This document shows positions 8,947 to 17,612 of a stretch of DNA of 63,783 nt, piece after piece. The position numbers were made by a program, and so were the translations under genes. The number at the start of each line of letters is the position of its first letter. Positions within the stretch are counted from its first letter, which is position 1. Where the stretch lies: contig JANQMH010000040.1 in the NCBI GenBank assembly GCA_028280195.1, positions 1-63,783 of the forward strand, read 5' to 3'. Under the pieces are notes generated by a model. That model made no database searches, was not told where the DNA came from, and worked only from the letters and a program-made list of their open reading frames with translations. The stretch is from Exilibacterium sp. Lineage in GTDB: Bacteria > Pseudomonadota > Gammaproteobacteria > Pseudomonadales > Cellvibrionaceae.

Positions 8947-9101
8947 CGGCCCGCGCGCAGCTGACAATATTTTGGCAAAGGGCAAATATCGGCCTCAGCC
9001 TTGCCGCCGGCGCAGGCGGTTTTCTGTCGCCAGCGCCGACTTCCCTTCAAAACACTGCTTTAACTGATTGATTTAATTAAGTTTTTCCAGACCTAGAAAG
9101 C

Positions 9102-9117
9102 TGGCATAAATTTCGCT
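9102..9117 (+). promoter_or_regulatory. Possible sigma-54-like element in the gap before the cyclase gene
   Basis: The gap 8947-9263 (317 bp) holds no gene that I can see. It contains TGGCAT followed by TCGCT, with the GG and GC dinucleotides separated by exactly ten bases, as in -24/-12 promoters. The match to TTGC is imperfect and no enhancer site was recognised. The element lies about 147 bp upstream of the diguanylate cyclase start. Confidence 0.25.
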
Positions 9118-9263
9118 AGACATATGTCGCTGGTTCGTTGTCAGCTAATGCGCGCCGAGGACTATCGCAGGCATGGTAACCCTGCAGTTACGAGCGACAA
9201 TTAACAACTGGCTGGTCAGCTCACGCGCCAGTTTACAGTCAGACTTAGGTTTAGGAAGAAGTC

Positions 9264-10181
9264 ATGGTTAGACCCGTACATATCAGCCCAGATGCGCTAG
9301 CGCGCGAGGACAACCTCATTCGGGCCCGGCTGCCCCTGCCGCAGTCCGAGCAGGACGCGGCCCGCGCCCGCCTGACCACGGTGCTGCAAACGACACTGGA
9401 CCTGAGGCAGCTGGTGAGCCTGTTTTTTGCAGCGGTGCAGAAAGTCGTTGCCATTGGCGGCCTGACCTACCGCCACGAAAGCCACGGTTTGAAAATCCAG
9501 ATTGGCAGAAATTGCCCGCACTCGGGCGAATACCGGCTGATTACCCGGGAAGACAATCTGGGAGAGATCCGCTTTACCCGCAGCCAGCGCTTCAGCGAAG
9601 TGGAACTGGCGGCACTGGAAATGCTGATCAGCACGCTGGTGTATCCGCTGCGCAACGCTCTCAAATACCGCGAGGCGGTACAGACAGCGCTGCGCGATCC
9701 GCTGACCGGCATGGGCAACCGCGCCGCCATGCAGAGTGCGCTGGAACGGGAGGTACTGCTGGCACGGCGCTATCAGCAGGCACTGTCACTGCTGGTCATC
9801 GACATCGACCACTTCAAAACCATCAACGACCGCCTCGGCCACAGCAGCGGCGACCAGGTGCTGCGCGAAGTGGCCCACACCATCGACTGGGTGACGCGCC
9901 AGACCGATATGACATTTCGCTACGGCGGCGAGGAGTTCGTCGTCGTGCTCAACAATACCGACGATAGCGAAGCCAAGCATATCGCCGAGCGGGTGCGGCG
10001 CGCGGTCAATGAGCTGGCGGTCAATTCAAATACCGGCCCGGTGCACGCCACTGTCAGCATCGGCTGCAGCAGCCTGATCGAAAGCGACGATATCAACAGC
10101 CTGTTCGAGCGCGGCGACAAAGCGCTGTACCAGGCCAAGCGCAACGGCCGCAACCAAGTCATATCAGGCAGAGTGCATTGA
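9264..10181 (+). CDS. Diguanylate cyclase (GGDEF) with N-terminal sensory region
   Basis: Makes cyclic di-GMP from two GTP. Residues ~1-135 form a GAF-like sensory region without membrane helices. The cyclase domain starts at DPLTGMGNRAAM and has the active site RYGGEEF. The allosteric I-site RxxD (RQTD) lies exactly five residues before GGEEF, so product inhibition is likely. The later AKRNGRNQV is the usual domain end. The ATG at 9264 has AGGAAG close upstream. No phosphodiesterase domain is present. It stands alone, convergent with fadD. Confidence 0.93.
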   Translation: MVRPVHISPDALAREDNLIRARLPLPQSEQDAARARLTTVLQTTLDLRQLVSLFFAAVQKVVAIGGLTYRHESHGLKIQIGRNCPHSGEYRLITREDNLGEIRFTRSQRFSEVELAALEMLISTLVYPLRNALKYREAVQTALRDPLTGMGNRAAMQSALEREVLLARRYQQALSLLVIDIDHFKTINDRLGHSSGDQVLREVAHTIDWVTRQTDMTFRYGGEEFVVVLNNTDDSEAKHIAERVRRAVNELAVNSNTGPVHATVSIGCSSLIESDDINSLFERGDKALYQAKRNGRNQVISGRVH

Positions 10182-10190
10182 CCATTGACC

Positions 10191-10231
10191 AGTCACTAGT
10201 CGCTAGAGACTAGTAACTAGTGACTAGCGAC
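10191..10231. repeat. Two interleaved inverted repeats between convergent genes
   Basis: AGTCACTAGT (10191-10200) is a perfect inverted partner of 10216-10225. GTCGCTAG (10199-10206) is a perfect partner of CTAGCGAC (10224-10231). The two stems interleave, so they form either a pseudoknot or alternative hairpins. The element fills the gap between the convergent cyclase gene and fadD and could act as a bidirectional terminator; there is no T-tract. Confidence 0.6.
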
Positions 10232-10235
10232 TCGT

Positions 10236-11951
10236 TTAAGCGTGCGCTGCCGCTTCGTCGCGCAGGTCTTTGCGCAGGATTTTACCGACCGGTGACATCG
10301 GCAGGCTGCTGCGGAACTCTACCTGCTTCGGCACTTTGTAGGCGGTGAGGTGTTTGCGGCAGTGCTCGAGGATGTCGTCGCTGTTCAGCGCTTCGCCGTT
10401 GCCGACCACGAACAGTTTCACCGCTTCGCCGGTTTTGCTGTCCGGTATACCGATCGCCGCGCAGGACTCCACTGCCGGGTGCATCGATACCACGTCCTCG
10501 ATTTCATTGGGGTATACATTGAAACCGGAGACCAGTACCAGATCCTTGATACGATCGACGATGCTGACATAGCCCTCCTCGTCGATGACCGCCACATCGC
10601 CGGTCTTGAACCAGCCCTCTTCGTCCAGCACCTCGCGGGTGGCATCCGGGCGCTGCCAGTATCCCTTCATGACCTGCGGACCTTTTACGCACAGTTCGCC
10701 GCGCTCGCCGATGGGCAGCTCCCGCCCCTGATCGTCGATGACTTTCAGCGCCGTGTCCGCCACCGGCATACCGACGGTGCCGAGGCGGGCCTTGCCGCCG
10801 GCAAAGTTGCTGGAGACGACCGGCGAACACTCAGTGAGACCATAACCCTCGCCGATATCCGAACCGGTGACCTCTTTCCAGCGCCTGGCGGTATCGGCCA
10901 CCAGTGCGGTGCCGCCGGAGGCGGTGCTCTTCAGGCGGCTGAAATTGCAGTCGGTAAACTTCGGGTGGTTCATCAACGCCACAAACAGGGTGTTGAGGCC
11001 GACAAAGGTGGTGATGGGCCAGGGTTTTATCGCGCGGATGAAGCTGTCGAGATCGCGCGGGTTAACAATCAGAATGCTGTGGTCGCCGGTGCTGGGTGCC
11101 ACCATCATATGCACGGTAAACGAATAGATATGGTACAGCGGCAGCGGCGCTACCAAGTGCTCGCTGCCGGCCTGGTGGATTTTTTGCCCGCTGTCATCGA
11201 CCTGCTCGAAGTTGGCTTTGACCTGCAGCATATTCGCCACCAGATTGGCGTGCGTCAGCATTGCTCCCTTGGCAACGCCGGTGGTGCCGCCGGTATATTG
11301 CAGCACTGCCAGGTCTTTACTGTGCAATGTCGGCCTCGAGGGCGCCCCGGCATCGGCGCCCTGTTTCAACGCCTGCTTGAACGGCACCGCGGCGGGCAGG
11401 GAAAAGGCCGGCACCGCCTTTTTGACATAGCGCAGCGCGGCGTTGATCAGCCAGCCCTTGGGCGGCGGCAGCAGATCCCCCGGCTGGGTGATAATCAAGT
11501 GCTCAATGGCGGTTTGCGGCAGCACTTCGGCTACTTTGTCGCCAAACATATTCATAAACACCAAGGCCTTCGCGCCGGCATCGTTAAACTGGTGCAACAT
11601 CTCGCGCGCGGTGTAGAGCGGGTTGGTATTGACCACCACCAGGCCGGCGCGCAGGGCGCCAAACAGTGTCACCGGGTACTGTAACAGGTTGGCCATCTGC
11701 ACCGCGATGCGATCACCGGGGACGAGATTGGTATGCTTCTGCAGGTAAGCGGCAAACTGCGTGGCATAGCGATCGATTTCGGCATAGGTCAGGGTGTGAC
11801 CCATACAGGTAAAAGCCGGGCGCCCGGCATGTTGTCGAACGGATTCGTCAATGACATCGAGTACTGTCATGTCAGCGTAATCGCCAAACTTGGCCGCCAG
11901 GCTGTCGGGAACTCCCGCCGCTCGCCTGCCGTTCCAAAATGTTGCATCCAT
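10236..11951 (-). CDS. fadD: Long-chain fatty acid-CoA ligase FadD
   Basis: Activates fatty acids to acyl-CoA through an acyl-adenylate. The AMP-binding P-loop is YTGGTTGVAKGAMLTH near residue 220. Further signatures are EGYGLTECSPVV, WFKTGDVAVIDEEGY and the C-terminal hinge DRIKDLVLVSGFNVYPNEIE. The catalytic Lys lies in MSPVGKILRKDLR near the end. Length (571) is close to E. coli FadD (561). The product is probably membrane-associated and supplies beta-oxidation or phospholipid synthesis. The 270-bp gap upstream (11952-12221) holds its promoter region; I see no gene there. Confidence 0.93.
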   Translation of the reverse strand: MDATFWNGRRAAGVPDSLAAKFGDYADMTVLDVIDESVRQHAGRPAFTCMGHTLTYAEIDRYATQFAAYLQKHTNLVPGDRIAVQMANLLQYPVTLFGALRAGLVVVNTNPLYTAREMLHQFNDAGAKALVFMNMFGDKVAEVLPQTAIEHLIITQPGDLLPPPKGWLINAALRYVKKAVPAFSLPAAVPFKQALKQGADAGAPSRPTLHSKDLAVLQYTGGTTGVAKGAMLTHANLVANMLQVKANFEQVDDSGQKIHQAGSEHLVAPLPLYHIYSFTVHMMVAPSTGDHSILIVNPRDLDSFIRAIKPWPITTFVGLNTLFVALMNHPKFTDCNFSRLKSTASGGTALVADTARRWKEVTGSDIGEGYGLTECSPVVSSNFAGGKARLGTVGMPVADTALKVIDDQGRELPIGERGELCVKGPQVMKGYWQRPDATREVLDEEGWFKTGDVAVIDEEGYVSIVDRIKDLVLVSGFNVYPNEIEDVVSMHPAVESCAAIGIPDSKTGEAVKLFVVGNGEALNSDDILEHCRKHLTAYKVPKQVEFRSSLPMSPVGKILRKDLRDEAAAHA

Positions 11952-12221
11952 TTAGCCACCCCTTATCAGTTCTGTTGTACGGTTTGTAGCAATAGTGCCT
12001 TTTAAAGGCGCCAATGACCACCAATTTATTGACAGGCCGGAACCGCTCTAGTTGCGTCCGGGAGAATCGGCCGCTGGATTTTTATTTGAAAAGCCCTGTA
12101 TTCGGCAAGGGAAAAAGGCAAAGCGGATTCAAGCGCTTGCACTGCAGCGTTTATTAAGTGCGCAACACGGCGGCCGCCCGGCCGGCACAACCCGGCGGCG
12201 GGCTTACAGCACCGGTCGGAC

Positions 12222-13097
12222 TCAGTGGCGGGTTCGCGGGGTGTGTCTGCCGCGGCCGGAGCGCAAACGCCGCTGGTGACGCTCGCGAAAATGCTTCTCC
12301 GCCCGCTTCAAACCCGGCTGTTGTAGCGGCGGCTCGATACCGGCAGTCTGGCACAGCTCGCCAACCTCCTTATCGTTCAGTTCGATCCACTGACCGACCC
12401 GCACATGGGAAGGGATAAAAATATTGCCGAAACGCACCCGCTTCAGGCGGCTGACTTTGACGCCCTGGGATTCCCACAGACGCCGCACTTCGCGGTTGCG
12501 CCCCTCCATAACCACGCAGTAAAACCAGCGGTTGCGACCCTCGCCGGCGCCATCGACAATATCGGTAAAGCGCGCCGTGCCGTCCTCGAGCAGCACGCCC
12601 TCGCACAGGCGCTGTTTCATTGCCTCGTCCACGTCACCCTGCACACGTACCAGATACTCGCGGTCGATCACCGAGGAGGGATGCATGAGTCGGTTGGCCA
12701 GCTCGCCGTCATTGGTAAACAGCAACAGGCCGCTGGTATTGAAGTCCAGCCGGCCGACCGATATCCAGCGCCCGGCTTGCAGCCGCGGCAGGCGGTCGTA
12801 GACGGTGGCACGGCCTTCGGGGTCTGAACGCGAGCAGATTTCACCTTCGGGTTTGTTGTACAACAGCACCCGGCAACGCTGGCTGCGCGGCGCCTCGACG
12901 GCTACCTTGCGACCGTCAAAGAAGACACTGTCACTGCCCGCAACCCGATCGCCCAAGCGGGCCAGGCGGCGATTGACTCTGACGCGGCCGGCTTCGATGG
13001 CGCGCTCCATTTCCCGGCGCGAACCCAGCCCGGCGCGGGCCAGCACCTTCTGCAGCTTTTCGTCGCGGTTGTCGTCGTCTCCGCGTCGCTGAGTCAA
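12222..13097 (-). CDS. rluB: 23S rRNA pseudouridine synthase RluB
   Basis: Converts U2605 of 23S rRNA to pseudouridine. It has an N-terminal S4 RNA-binding domain ([20 protein letters not shown]) and the catalytic motif [20 protein letters not shown] with the essential Asp. The C-terminal tail is basic ([13 protein letters not shown]), as in RluB. The start appears to be TTG at 13097, with GAGG about seven bases upstream; no ATG or GTG lies nearby. It is downstream of scpA-scpB on the same strand, the gene order common in gammaproteobacteria. Confidence 0.93.
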   Translation of the reverse strand: MTQRRGDDDNRDEKLQKVLARAGLGSRREMERAIEAGRVRVNRRLARLGDRVAGSDSVFFDGRKVAVEAPRSQRCRVLLYNKPEGEICSRSDPEGRATVYDRLPRLQAGRWISVGRLDFNTSGLLLFTNDGELANRLMHPSSVIDREYLVRVQGDVDEAMKQRLCEGVLLEDGTARFTDIVDGAGEGRNRWFYCVVMEGRNREVRRLWESQGVKVSRLKRVRFGNIFIPSHVRVGQWIELNDKEVGELCQTAGIEPPLQQPGLKRAEKHFRERHQRRLRSGRGRHTPRTRH

Positions 13098-13147
13098 TGG
13101 TCTGTCCTCAAATAATGCCCTCGAACAATATCTTCAAGCAAAGCGGA

Positions 13148-13879
13148 CTAGTATCCAGTCCCGGCGGCATCGGTACCGGCAGGGTCCGCCGCCACCCCGG
13201 CGTCAGCCGACGCCTGATCCTGATCCGCGGCTTGATCACCATCTGCCTGCCCGGCTTCGGCGGCGAACATATCCCCCTCGCCGGGTTGTGCCGGCGCCTG
13301 CCCGGGCGGCTCCTCAATACCGAGTTCCAGTTCCGGATTGAGTTTTTCCAGGTCGCTGATCTCGCCGAGGGTGGGCAGTTCTTCCAGGCTGCTGAGATTG
13401 AAGTAGTCGAGAAACTGCCGTGTGGTGGCGTACAGCGACGGCCGCCCTGGCACGTCGCGATGCCCCACCACTTTGACCCACTCGCGCTCGCTGAGGGTCT
13501 TGATTATATGGGAGCTGACGGCAACGCCGCGAATCTCCTCGATATCGCCGCGGGTGATGGGCTGGCGATAGGCAATCAGCGCCAGGGTCTCGAGCAGCGC
13601 GCGGGAATACTTCTGCGGTTTCTCCTCCCACAGGCGATTGACCCAGGGAGCGGATTCTTCCCGCACCTGAAAACGCCAGCCGCTGCCCACCTCTTTCAGT
13701 TCAAAGCCGCGCCCGCAACAGTCGGCCTGTATCTCTTCCAGCGCCGCCCGCAATTCATCTTTGGCGGGTACCTGGCCCTCTTCGAACAGGCTCTGCAGGC
13801 GGGTGATATTCAAGGGTTGTCCGGCCGCCAGCAGCGCCCCCTCGACAATGCGCCGCAGTTGGTCGTTTTCCATACTCAT
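13148..13879 (-). CDS. scpB: Segregation and condensation protein ScpB
   Basis: Kleisin-interacting winged-helix subunit of the SMC-ScpAB condensin. Typical motifs are LLETLALIAYRQPITRGDIE, EIRGV and GRPSLYATTRQFLDYFNL. After residue ~185 comes an acidic, Ala/Asp/Gly-rich tail (QADGDQAADQDQASADAG) that looks disordered and is longer than in many homologues. The start overlaps the scpA stop by four bases, so the two are coupled. Confidence 0.92.
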   Translation of the reverse strand: MSMENDQLRRIVEGALLAAGQPLNITRLQSLFEEGQVPAKDELRAALEEIQADCCGRGFELKEVGSGWRFQVREESAPWVNRLWEEKPQKYSRALLETLALIAYRQPITRGDIEEIRGVAVSSHIIKTLSEREWVKVVGHRDVPGRPSLYATTRQFLDYFNLSSLEELPTLGEISDLEKLNPELELGIEEPPGQAPAQPGEGDMFAAEAGQADGDQAADQDQASADAGVAADPAGTDAAGTGY

Positions 13880-14841
13880 TGAATTCTTGCTTTTACATGG
13901 ATGGGTCCAAAGGACTCGCTCTGCACGATCTCCACCAGCGACTCCTTGATCAGTTCCATCACCGCCAGAAAGGTGACCACCACACCCAGGCGCCCCTCCT
14001 GTACGGTAAACAGGCTGACAAAAGGCAAAAACTGGCTGCCCTGCAGTTTGTCCAGCACCTGGGCCATGCGCTCGCGGGTGGAGAGCCGCTCTTTTTCCAC
14101 ATGGTGGCTCTCATACATATCGGCGCGGCGCAGTACCTCCGACAGGGCCAGCAGGATTTCCTTCAGATCAACCTCTGGATCGGGACGCGACACGTTGCGG
14201 TCAGGCGCCTGTGCAGAGGCCTGAAACACGTCGCGGCCGCTGCGCGGCAGCGCATCGATGTCCTCCGCCGCTTTTTTGAAGCGCTCGTACTCCTGTAGCC
14301 GGCGGATCAGCTGCGCCCTGGGGTCCTCCTCCTCTTCCACCTCCTCGGCGGAGCGGGGCAGAAGCATGCGCGATTTGATTTCCGCCAGCATGGCCGCCAT
14401 TACCAGGTACTCGGCGGCCAGCTCGAACTGCAGGGCGTTCATCATTTCCACATAGCGCACGTACTGGTGGGTGATCTGTGCCACATTGATATGCAGGATA
14501 TCGATGTTCTGGCGGCGGATCAGATACAGCAGCAAATCCAGCGGGCCCTCGAAGGCCTCGAGAATCACCTCGAGTGCATCCGGCGGGATATAGAGATCCT
14601 TGGGCAGCTCGGTAATGGCCTTGCCCTGGACAATGGCAAACGGCATTTCCCCCTGCTCGGGCCGCGCCGCCGCGGCGGTATCGGCCGCCGCCTCATCGCC
14701 CGCCTCTTCAGCGCCCGCGTCCGCCGCAGCGGGCCCGGCGGCGTCCTTGGGTGCCTCGGTGACGGGCTGGCCTGACGCCTGTTGTGCTGTATCTGCAGGT
14801 GTCTCTTCGGCAACGGCCAGAGCTTCGATGTCGCTTGTCAC
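13876..14841 (-). CDS. scpA: Segregation and condensation protein ScpA
   Basis: Kleisin of the SMC-ScpAB complex that compacts and helps segregate the chromosome. The conserved region begins FEGPLDLLLYLIRRQNIDIL and includes QYVRYVEMMN, EYLVMAAMLAEIKSRMLLP and the C-terminal winged helix. I chose the GTG at 14841 (begins TSDIEALAVAEE). The frame stays open to a TTG at 14979, but that extension uses ATA and AGA codons rare in this genome and consists of a 9-bp repeat. An Ala/Glu-rich segment of ~65 residues precedes the conserved part; an ATG within it (MPFAIVQG) is another possible start. Confidence 0.88.
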   Translation of the reverse strand: MTSDIEALAVAEETPADTAQQASGQPVTEAPKDAAGPAAADAGAEEAGDEAAADTAAAARPEQGEMPFAIVQGKAITELPKDLYIPPDALEVILEAFEGPLDLLLYLIRRQNIDILHINVAQITHQYVRYVEMMNALQFELAAEYLVMAAMLAEIKSRMLLPRSAEEVEEEEDPRAQLIRRLQEYERFKKAAEDIDALPRSGRDVFQASAQAPDRNVSRPDPEVDLKEILLALSEVLRRADMYESHHVEKERLSTRERMAQVLDKLQGSQFLPFVSLFTVQEGRLGVVVTFLAVMELIKESLVEIVQSESFGPIHVKARIQ

Positions 14842-14880
14842 AAAAATACCTATTATTATCTCAGCGCCCAATGCTGCAGC

Positions 14881-14970
14881 TGTCTCGACTGGTTCAGCTG
14901 TATCAACTGTCTCAGCTGTATCAACTATTTCAACTGTCTCAGCTCTTTCAACTGTCTCAGTTCTTTCAAC
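14881..14970 (-). repeat. Ten-copy imperfect 9-bp tandem repeat upstream of scpA
   Basis: On the minus strand ten 9-bp units follow each other, variants of GTTGAAAGA, GCTGAGACA and GTTGATACA. If translated in the scpA frame they give V/A/T-E/D-T/R triplets. The tract ends 40 bp upstream of the GTG I prefer for scpA. It is AT-richer than its surroundings and could vary in copy number by slippage. Confidence 0.8.
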
Positions 14971-15072
14971 ACCCCGCAAAATCCGGGCCGGCGCAACAAG
15001 CGGCTCATTATAGCGGTTATTAGCAAGCCGTTACAGGCAATTTGCAAAAAGATGAATTAGCTTATATTTCAG

Positions 15073-15699
15073 CTAGTTATCACCAAAAGCTGAGAAGTCA
15101 CCGCAGCCCTGGCGCAGCAATTTGGGCAGCTCGCCGCTGAGGTCGATAACGGTGGTCGGCTCCATACCGCAGAAGCCGCCGTCGATCACCAGCTCCAGCT
15201 GGTGCTCGAGGGTTTCGCGAATATCGTAGGGGTCGGTGAGCGGATACTGGTCTCCCGGCAACAGCAGCGTGCTGCTCATCAGCGGTTCTCCCATGGCCTC
15301 TATCAGGCCCAGGGCAATGGCGTTGTCGGGCACGCGGATACCGATGGTCTTGCGTTTGGCGTGCATCAGCCGCCGCGGCACTTCGGAGGTGGCTTCGAGG
15401 ATAAACGTGTAGGGCCCGGGAGTATGGCTCTTCAGCATTCGAAACACCTGGTTGTTGACCTTGGCGTAGGTTGCCAGTTCCGACAAATCGCGACACATCA
15501 GGGTAAAATTGTGATGCTTGTCAAGGGCGCGCAGGCCGCGGATGCGATCGAGCGCCATCTTGTCACCGATCTGACAGCCGAGGGCATAGGCAGAATCGGT
15601 CGGATAGGCGATAAGACCGCCACGGCGCAGTATATCGGCGGCCTGATTGATTAAACGGGCCTGGGGGTTCTCTGGGTGAATCTGGAAAAACTGCGCCAC
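15073..15699 (-). CDS. yciO: YciO-type Sua5/YrdC family protein
   Basis: A 208-residue member of the Sua5/YrdC/YciO family. Typical motifs are GGLIAYPTDSAYALGC, LMCRDLSELATYAKV, and KRKTIGIRVPDN. Family members bind ATP and nucleic acid; the true TsaC/Sua5 enzymes make threonylcarbamoyl-AMP for tRNA t6A, but YciO activity is weak and its role uncertain. The start is GTG at 15699 with AAGGAG about nine bases upstream. A six-copy 15-bp tandem repeat lies just upstream of that site. Downstream of trpH on the same strand, as in E. coli. Confidence 0.9.
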   Translation of the reverse strand: MAQFFQIHPENPQARLINQAADILRRGGLIAYPTDSAYALGCQIGDKMALDRIRGLRALDKHHNFTLMCRDLSELATYAKVNNQVFRMLKSHTPGPYTFILEATSEVPRRLMHAKRKTIGIRVPDNAIALGLIEAMGEPLMSSTLLLPGDQYPLTDPYDIRETLEHQLELVIDGGFCGMEPTTVIDLSGELPKLLRQGCGDFSAFGDN

Positions 15700-15737
15700 T
15701 TAACAGGGCTCCTTTTATTTTTGTACCGACTTCGTTT

Positions 15738-15827
15738 TACCGATAATCACTGTACCGATAATCACTGTACCGATAATTACTGTGCCGATAATCACTGCAC
15801 CGATTGTCACTGTACCGGCTATTACTT
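15738..15827. repeat. Six-copy 15-bp tandem repeat upstream of yciO
   Basis: Six 15-bp units of the type TACCGATAATCACTG start at 15738, 15753, 15768, 15783, 15798 and 15813. The first two are identical and the later ones diverge stepwise; a seventh partial copy follows at 15828. The tract occupies most of the gap between the trpH stop and the yciO ribosome site. Both strands are AT-richer than the flanking genes. Confidence 0.92.
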
Positions 15828-15864
15828 TACTGACTGTATGCCCGCCGGCGGGGCGACCGCGGCG

Positions 15865-16701
15865 CTAAGCCGCACCCCACAGGGCCCACACCGGGCGGCA
15901 CTCCGATGGCAGTTCGCCGAAGGCACCCAGTTCCTGCCAGGGTTGATCGGGCACATGGAAATCGCTGCCGCAGGAAACGTGCAGATCGTGGCGCTGCGCC
16001 ATCGCCGCCAGCTGCAGGGTCAGCTGCGCCTGCTGCCGGCCGCTGATCACTTCCATGGCGCGCCCGCCCCCGGCGCGAAACTCCTCCAGCAGAGCATCAA
16101 ATTTTCGCCGCGTCAGCTTGTATTTGTGCGGGTGGGCCAATACGGCAATACCGCCGGCGCGCCGCACCCAGGCGATGGCTGTGGCCATATCCGGCCACAA
16201 TGCCTTGATGTCCCCCGCCTTGCCGGCGCCGAGGTATTTTTTAAAGGCTTCGTTATAGGAGTTGACATAGCCGGCCTGCTGCAGATAGCGGGCGAAATGA
16301 GGCCGCCCGACAACGCCGCCGCCGGCGAGGGCACGCGCCCCTGCCAGCGGCTCGGCAATACCCTGCCTGCACAGTTTTTCGGCAATCCGAACCGCGCGCT
16401 GCTGCCTTACCTGCCCCTGACAACGGTGCGCCTCGGCCATCGCCGCATGTGCGGGATCGATATTCAGACCGACGATATGCACGCCGCGCCCGGCCCACTG
16501 GCAGGACAGCTCAATCCCGGGAATCAGTGTCAGCCCGAGAACAGTGGCATGGGCCGTGGCAGCGGCGATGCCGCCGAGCGTATCGTGATCGGTCAGCGCC
16601 AGCACCTCGACACCTCTGGATTTGGCTCTCGACACGACGCTTTCAGGGCTTAAAATACCGTCTGAGGCGGTGCTGTGGGTATGTAGGTCAAATCGCGGCA
16701 A
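15865..16701 (-). CDS. PHP-domain nuclease/phosphatase (TrpH/RNase AM)
   Basis: A PHP-fold metal-dependent hydrolase of 278 residues. Metal ligands are visible in FDLHTHSTASDG, LTDHDT, PGIELS, AHPHKYK and CGSDFHVP. E. coli TrpH (RNase AM) removes 5' nucleotides from RNA ends and also hydrolyses 3',5'-nucleoside bisphosphates; all expected ligand motifs are present here. The start is TTG at 16701 with AGAGGTG upstream, beginning PRFDLHTHS directly at the first metal motif. It is divergent from the VC0807-like gene across a long inverted repeat. Confidence 0.9.
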   Translation of the reverse strand: MPRFDLHTHSTASDGILSPESVVSRAKSRGVEVLALTDHDTLGGIAAATAHATVLGLTLIPGIELSCQWAGRGVHIVGLNIDPAHAAMAEAHRCQGQVRQQRAVRIAEKLCRQGIAEPLAGARALAGGGVVGRPHFARYLQQAGYVNSYNEAFKKYLGAGKAGDIKALWPDMATAIAWVRRAGGIAVLAHPHKYKLTRRKFDALLEEFRAGGGRAMEVISGRQQAQLTLQLAAMAQRHDLHVSCGSDFHVPDQPWQELGAFGELPSECRPVWALWGAA

Positions 16702-16733
16702 AAAACACCTCTATGTCGGAGCTGACAGCTTAC

Positions 16734-16791
16734 AGCTGGCAGTTTACAGCGGGTTGCGACAACACCCCGCAACAGTTGTAAACTGCCGGCT
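16734..16791. repeat. Long inverted repeat between divergent genes
   Basis: Arms 16734-16748 (AGCTGGCAGTTTACA) and 16777-16791 are complementary at 14 of 15 positions. An inner GTTGCG/CGCAAC stem (16753-16758 and 16768-16773) extends the structure, and weaker pairing continues outwards to about 16725 and 16800. It lies between the trpH start and the VC0807-like start, so it could shape both promoters or act as a repetitive palindromic element. Confidence 0.75.
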
Positions 16792-16837
16792 GTAAACTGC
16801 AAGCCATTTTTCGGCCCTATTATCCTTGAGCGAACGA

Positions 16838-17545
16838 ATGACACAAGCCACGCCTGAGAAAAAACCCAAAAAAGAAAGCCTGCTCGCCAACCTGCTGTTC
16901 AATATCCTCATCCCCACGCTGATTTTGATGAAGCTCAGCGGCGACGAGTACCTGGGCACCCGCTGGGCCATTGTAGTGGCGCTGGCGTTTCCCATCAGTT
17001 ATGGGCTGAAAGACTATGTGCACACCCACAAAGTCAACTTTTTTTCCGCACTGGGGGTAATCAGCGTGCTGCTTACCGGCGGTATCAGCCTGCTCGAGCT
17101 GGACCCGAAGTACATCGCCATCAAGGAGGCGGCGATACCGGGTCTGCTGGGGCTGGCGACACTGATATCGCTGAAAACACCCTACCCGCTGGTGAAAACC
17201 TTCATCTACAACGACAAAGTGCTGCAGGTGGACAAGGTGGCGCAGGCCCTGAAAACCCACGGCAACGAAGCGGCATTCGAAAAAACCCTGTTCAACGCCT
17301 CGCTGATCATTGCCTGTTCTTTCTTCCTCTCCTCACTCTTGAACTACATTCTGGCCAAGGTGCTGCTGGTGAGCCAGCCGGGCACAGCCGCCTTCAACGA
17401 AGAGCTGGGTAAAATGACGGCCCTGAGCTTTCCGGTGATTATGGTGCCGGCCATGGTGGTGCTGACCTCGGCGCTGTTTTATCTGTTTCGCAGCATCAAT
17501 AAACTCACGCACCTGGAACTGGAGGACATTATCGTCCACCAGTAA
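16838..17545 (+). CDS. VC0807-family membrane protein
   Basis: A polytopic inner-membrane protein of about 235 residues with at least five hydrophobic segments, including LLFNILIPTLILM, WAIVVALAFPISYGL, FFSALGVISVLLTGG and FPVIMVPAMVVLTSALFYL. It resembles the VC0807 family, which I recall as distantly related in arrangement to the YciB septation proteins. The neighbours (yciO, trpH, yciI) are the same ones that surround yciB in E. coli, so it may fill that place. I chose the ATG at 16838, which has GAGCGA upstream, over a TTG at 16826. Function is unknown. Confidence 0.75.
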   Translation: MTQATPEKKPKKESLLANLLFNILIPTLILMKLSGDEYLGTRWAIVVALAFPISYGLKDYVHTHKVNFFSALGVISVLLTGGISLLELDPKYIAIKEAAIPGLLGLATLISLKTPYPLVKTFIYNDKVLQVDKVAQALKTHGNEAAFEKTLFNASLIIACSFFLSSLLNYILAKVLLVSQPGTAAFNEELGKMTALSFPVIMVPAMVVLTSALFYLFRSINKLTHLELEDIIVHQ

Positions 17546-17612
17546 CGGCGCCCGCCCGGCGATGTCACAGGAAAGCGTCAGTCACAAAAAACGTTAGTCA
17601 CAGGAAAACACT

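Noticed and set aside
14881-14970. CRISPR array
   Set aside because: Units are 9 bp with no spacers and no cas genes nearby; it is a simple tandem repeat.
15676-15864. Repeat peptide encoded by the 15-bp tandem repeat on the plus strand
   Set aside because: The frame runs on into the antisense of trpH, has no ribosome site and gives a Cys/His/Asp-rich repeat with no family resemblance; a non-coding tract is more likely.
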